Shown: piece after piece, positions 6,119 to 8,568 of the stretch | Layout: each line of letters starts with the position of its first letter | How positions within the stretch are numbered: the stretch's first letter is position 1 | DNA from: Ruminococcaceae bacterium UBA1691 | GTDB lineage: Bacteria; Bacillota; Clostridia; Oscillospirales; Acutalibacteraceae | Length of the DNA stretch: 8,568 bases | Direction of reading: 5' to 3' | Assembly: GCA_002320555.1 (NCBI GenBank) | Contig: DCJV01000080.1 | Span: 1-8,568, forward strand | Translations under genes and position numbers: made by a program | Notes under the pieces: model-generated | The model's database searches: none | What the model was told of the DNA's origin: nothing | What the model saw: only the letters and a program-made list of their open reading frames with translations

Positions 6119-8500
6119 ATGGATTTATCAAAGAAATGGCTGCTCGATTATGTTGATTTAAACGTTGACGATAAAACCTTCAGCGACGAAATGACCCTCT
6201 CCGGCTCCAAGGTGGAGGGCTATGAAAAGGAGGGCGCGGACCTTGAAAACATCGTGGTCGGCAAGCTCCTGTCTCTTGAAAAGCACCCGGATTCTGATCA
6301 TCTCTGGATCTGCCAGGTGGACGCGGGGCAGGGGGAGCCGCTCCAAATCGTCACCGGCGCGCAGAATCTAAAGGAGGGGGATTTTGTCCCCGTCGCGCTC
6401 GATCATTCCACCGTCCACGGCGGCAAAAAGATCAAAAAGGGCAAGCTGCGCGGCGTGCCGAGCAACGGCATGCTCTGCTCCCTGGGTGAACTGGGGCTTA
6501 CGGTGCACGATTTCCCCTATGCAATTGAAGACGGCATTTTTGTGCTCGGAGACGACTGCGATTTGACGCCCGGAGCGGATATCCATGACGCGATTGGCCT
6601 GAACGATACCGTCACGGAGTTTGAAATCACCTCCAACCGGCCGGACTGCCTGTCCGTGCTGGGCCTTGCGCGAGAGGCGGCGGCCACCTTCCAGGTGCCC
6701 TTCCAGATGCCCGTGCCGCAGGTGAAGCCCATGCAGGGCGATGTGAACGACCATCTCAGTGTCACGATCCTCGACGATGAAAAGTGCTATCGCTATGTGG
6801 GCGCTGTCGTCGAAAACGTGCGTATCAAGCCCTCCCCGCGCTGGATGCGCGAGCGGTTGCGTGCGAGCGGCGTGCGACCGATCAACAATATCGTCGATAT
6901 CACAAACTATGTCATGCTCGAATACGGCCAGCCAATGCATGCCTTCGACTTGCGCTATCTCGAAGGCAACAGCGTCATCGTCCGCCGTGCGCAGAGCGGC
7001 GAGCAGATCACCACGCTCGACGGCGTGGAGCGCGCCCTCACGGACGATATGCTCGTTATTGCGGATGCGAAGAAACCTGTCGCCGTGGCAGGCGTAATGG
7101 GCGGCGAATTCAGCGGCATCATGGAGGATACCACCACCATCGTGTTTGAATCCGCCTGCTTCAACGGCGCGTCCGTGCGCCATACGGCGAAAAAGCTCGG
7201 CATGCGCACGGAGGCCTCCTCCCGCTATGAGAAAGAGTTGAGCCCGGAGAGTTGCCCGGTCTGCCTTGCGCGCGCTTTGGAGCTCGTCCAGCAGCTCGAT
7301 GCGGGCGATGTGGTAAACGGCGTGGTCGACTGCGACCATTCCAAAAAGGAGCAGCGCACCCTTCCCTTCGATTGGCAGTGGGTCAACCATTTCATCGGCA
7401 TTAACGTAGGGCCGGAGGAGCAGAAGGCGATTCTGGAGCGCATCGGCTTCCGGGTGGAGAACGATACGATCTATATCCCGTTCTTCCGCAACGATATTGA
7501 GCACAAGGCCGATATTTCCGAGGAAATCGCCCGGTTCTATGGCTACGGCAACATCCCGAACCGGATGCTTACGGGTGTGGCAAACGCAAAGCTGACTCCC
7601 ATGCAGCAGCTCGAGCGCGTGATTCATAACACATTGCTCGGCTGCGGCCTGAGCGAGGTTTCCACCTATTCGTTCATCAGCCCGAAGGCCTATGACCGCA
7701 TCTGCCTGCCGGCGGACAGCAAAAAGCGCAAATCCGTCGTGATTTCCAATCCCTTGGGCGAGGATACGAGCGTCATGCGCACGACGGCGCTGCCCTCCAT
7801 CCTGGATGTGCTTTCCCGCAATTACAACAATCGCAACCCGCAGGCCGCGATCTACGAACTTGCGATGGAATACACCCCGCGCGGCGAAGAGGAGCTCCCG
7901 CTGGAGCTGCCGAAGGCCGCCATCGGCATGTATGGCGGAGGCTGCGATTTCTATACGCTCAAAGGCGTGGTGGAAGAGCTGCTGGAAGCCTGCGGCGTGG
8001 CGGATTACGATGTGGAGGCCGTCACAGACGCCCCCTCCTTCCATCCCGGACGCACGGCGCGGATCACAAAGGATGGCTGCGAAGTTGCGCTCCTTGGTGA
8101 AATTCATCCACAGGTACAGGAGAATTATGAAATTGGCACAAAGACTTATGTGGCGGAAGTGGATATCAATGCCCTGTTGAACCTCGGCGACCGCCAGCGC
8201 GTTTATCATCCGCTGCCGAAGTTCCCAGCCTCCACGCGCGATCTCGCCGTCGTCTGTGCGCGCGAAACGCCGGTGCTGGCGCTGGAGCGCGTGATCGGCG
8301 AGGCGGTCGGCGCGATTCTCGAAGAGATCAGTCTCTTCGACGTTTACGAGGGCAAGCAGATCGAGGCGGGCAAGAAAAGCGTGGCGTTCAGCCTCCGGCT
8401 GCGCGCTTCAGACCGGACGCTGACCGACGAGGAGGCCGACGCATCAGTCAAGCGCGCGGTCAAGGCGCTGGCGAAGCTCGGCGCATCCCTGCGGGCGTAA
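6119..8500 (+). CDS. pheT: phenylalanyl-tRNA synthetase beta subunit
   Basis: PheT is the large subunit: it completes the alpha2-beta2 enzyme, binds tRNA-Phe and clears mis-charged Tyr-tRNA-Phe. The 793 residues are full length. Domain order as read: N-terminal segment, EMAP-like tRNA-binding OB fold (about 40-150, with H-P-D-S-D-H-L at 56-62 and R-G-V-P-S-N-G-M-L-C-S at 111-121), the N-R-P-D-C-L-S-V-L-G stretch (173-182), the B3/B4 editing domain (about 220-390), the B5 domain (about 412-482), a catalytic-like core without catalytic motifs, and the C-terminal FDX-ACB anticodon-binding domain starting with K-F-P-A-S-T-R-D-L-A (701-710). ATG 6119 has AAGGAGG (6104-6110) eight bases upstream. 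It is co-transcribed with pheS and under the same T-box control. No terminator with a clear T run is seen in the 68 bases that follow. Confidence 0.98.
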   Translation: MDLSKKWLLDYVDLNVDDKTFSDEMTLSGSKVEGYEKEGADLENIVVGKLLSLEKHPDSDHLWICQVDAGQGEPLQIVTGAQNLKEGDFVPVALDHSTVHGGKKIKKGKLRGVPSNGMLCSLGELGLTVHDFPYAIEDGIFVLGDDCDLTPGADIHDAIGLNDTVTEFEITSNRPDCLSVLGLAREAAATFQVPFQMPVPQVKPMQGDVNDHLSVTILDDEKCYRYVGAVVENVRIKPSPRWMRERLRASGVRPINNIVDITNYVMLEYGQPMHAFDLRYLEGNSVIVRRAQSGEQITTLDGVERALTDDMLVIADAKKPVAVAGVMGGEFSGIMEDTTTIVFESACFNGASVRHTAKKLGMRTEASSRYEKELSPESCPVCLARALELVQQLDAGDVVNGVVDCDHSKKEQRTLPFDWQWVNHFIGINVGPEEQKAILERIGFRVENDTIYIPFFRNDIEHKADISEEIARFYGYGNIPNRMLTGVANAKLTPMQQLERVIHNTLLGCGLSEVSTYSFISPKAYDRICLPADSKKRKSVVISNPLGEDTSVMRTTALPSILDVLSRNYNNRNPQAAIYELAMEYTPRGEEELPLELPKAAIGMYGGGCDFYTLKGVVEELLEACGVADYDVEAVTDAPSFHPGRTARITKDGCEVALLGEIHPQVQENYEIGTKTYVAEVDINALLNLGDRQRVYHPLPKFPASTRDLAVVCARETPVLALERVIGEAVGAILEEISLFDVYEGKQIEAGKKSVAFSLRLRASDRTLTDEEADASVKRAVKALAKLGASLRA

Positions 8501-8568
8501 TTGTTTCCAAAAGCATCCTCCTTTTTCATAAAACAGGATAGACATGTACCCCCAAATGCAAAATGATC

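Noticed and set aside
6368..8209. 613-codon open frame on the minus strand opposite pheT
   Set aside because: It is a shadow of the GC-rich pheT gene; the protein is low-complexity in His, Arg and Ala with no recognisable domain.
8515..8539. ATCCT/AGGAT hairpin after pheT
   Set aside because: Five pairs with a 15-base loop and no T tract; too weak to call a terminator.
1..8568. CRISPR arrays, tRNA or rRNA genes, insertion sequences
   Set aside because: No regularly spaced repeats, tRNA- or rRNA-like sequences or transposase-like reading frames were seen.

Overview
The window looks like a moderately GC-rich low-GC-phylum Gram-positive chromosome, most likely a Clostridia (Oscillospiraceae-like) bacterium. 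The reasons are strong AGGAGG-type ribosome binding sites, SigA-type promoters, a T-box riboswitch controlling pheST, and a PheS with the four-cysteine insert common in Firmicutes. All genes lie on the + strand. Assignments come from motif recognition only; no database search was run.

Layout. Positions 1-134 hold a probable terminator for an upstream gene and a short palindrome. Positions 135-386 encode an 83-residue, A+T-rich stand-alone copy of the domain found in fatty-acid-kinase (FakA/YloV, 'kinase to dihydroxyacetone kinase') proteins. Positions 387-552 hold a large hairpin and A+T-rich DNA. A near-consensus promoter (553-581) and a perfect Shine-Dalgarno (605-611) then drive a small Sec-secreted protein of unknown function whose start codon appears to be missing. 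Between this gene and the next lie two tandem terminator-like structures; the second has a competing alternative helix. Next is a tightly packed three-gene ABC transporter operon (1184-4640): a 7-TM permease with a large outside domain resembling a degenerate M1 aminopeptidase, an ATPase, and a 6-TM partner. The order (secreted small protein, partial terminator, transporter) suggests an export/self-protection or sensing cassette.

The right half is housekeeping. A good extended -10 promoter (4694-4722) leads into a complete T-box leader (4738-4998) with a UUC (Phe) specifier and a UGGU bulge matching tRNA-Phe. It is followed by pheS and pheT, the two subunits of phenylalanyl-tRNA synthetase. 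Uncharged tRNA-Phe is expected to disrupt the terminator and switch on both genes.

The most unusual part is 553-4640: a secreted Cys-containing protein with a lost or non-canonical start codon, an attenuator-like leader, and an ABC permease fused to an apparently inactive peptidase-like ectodomain.
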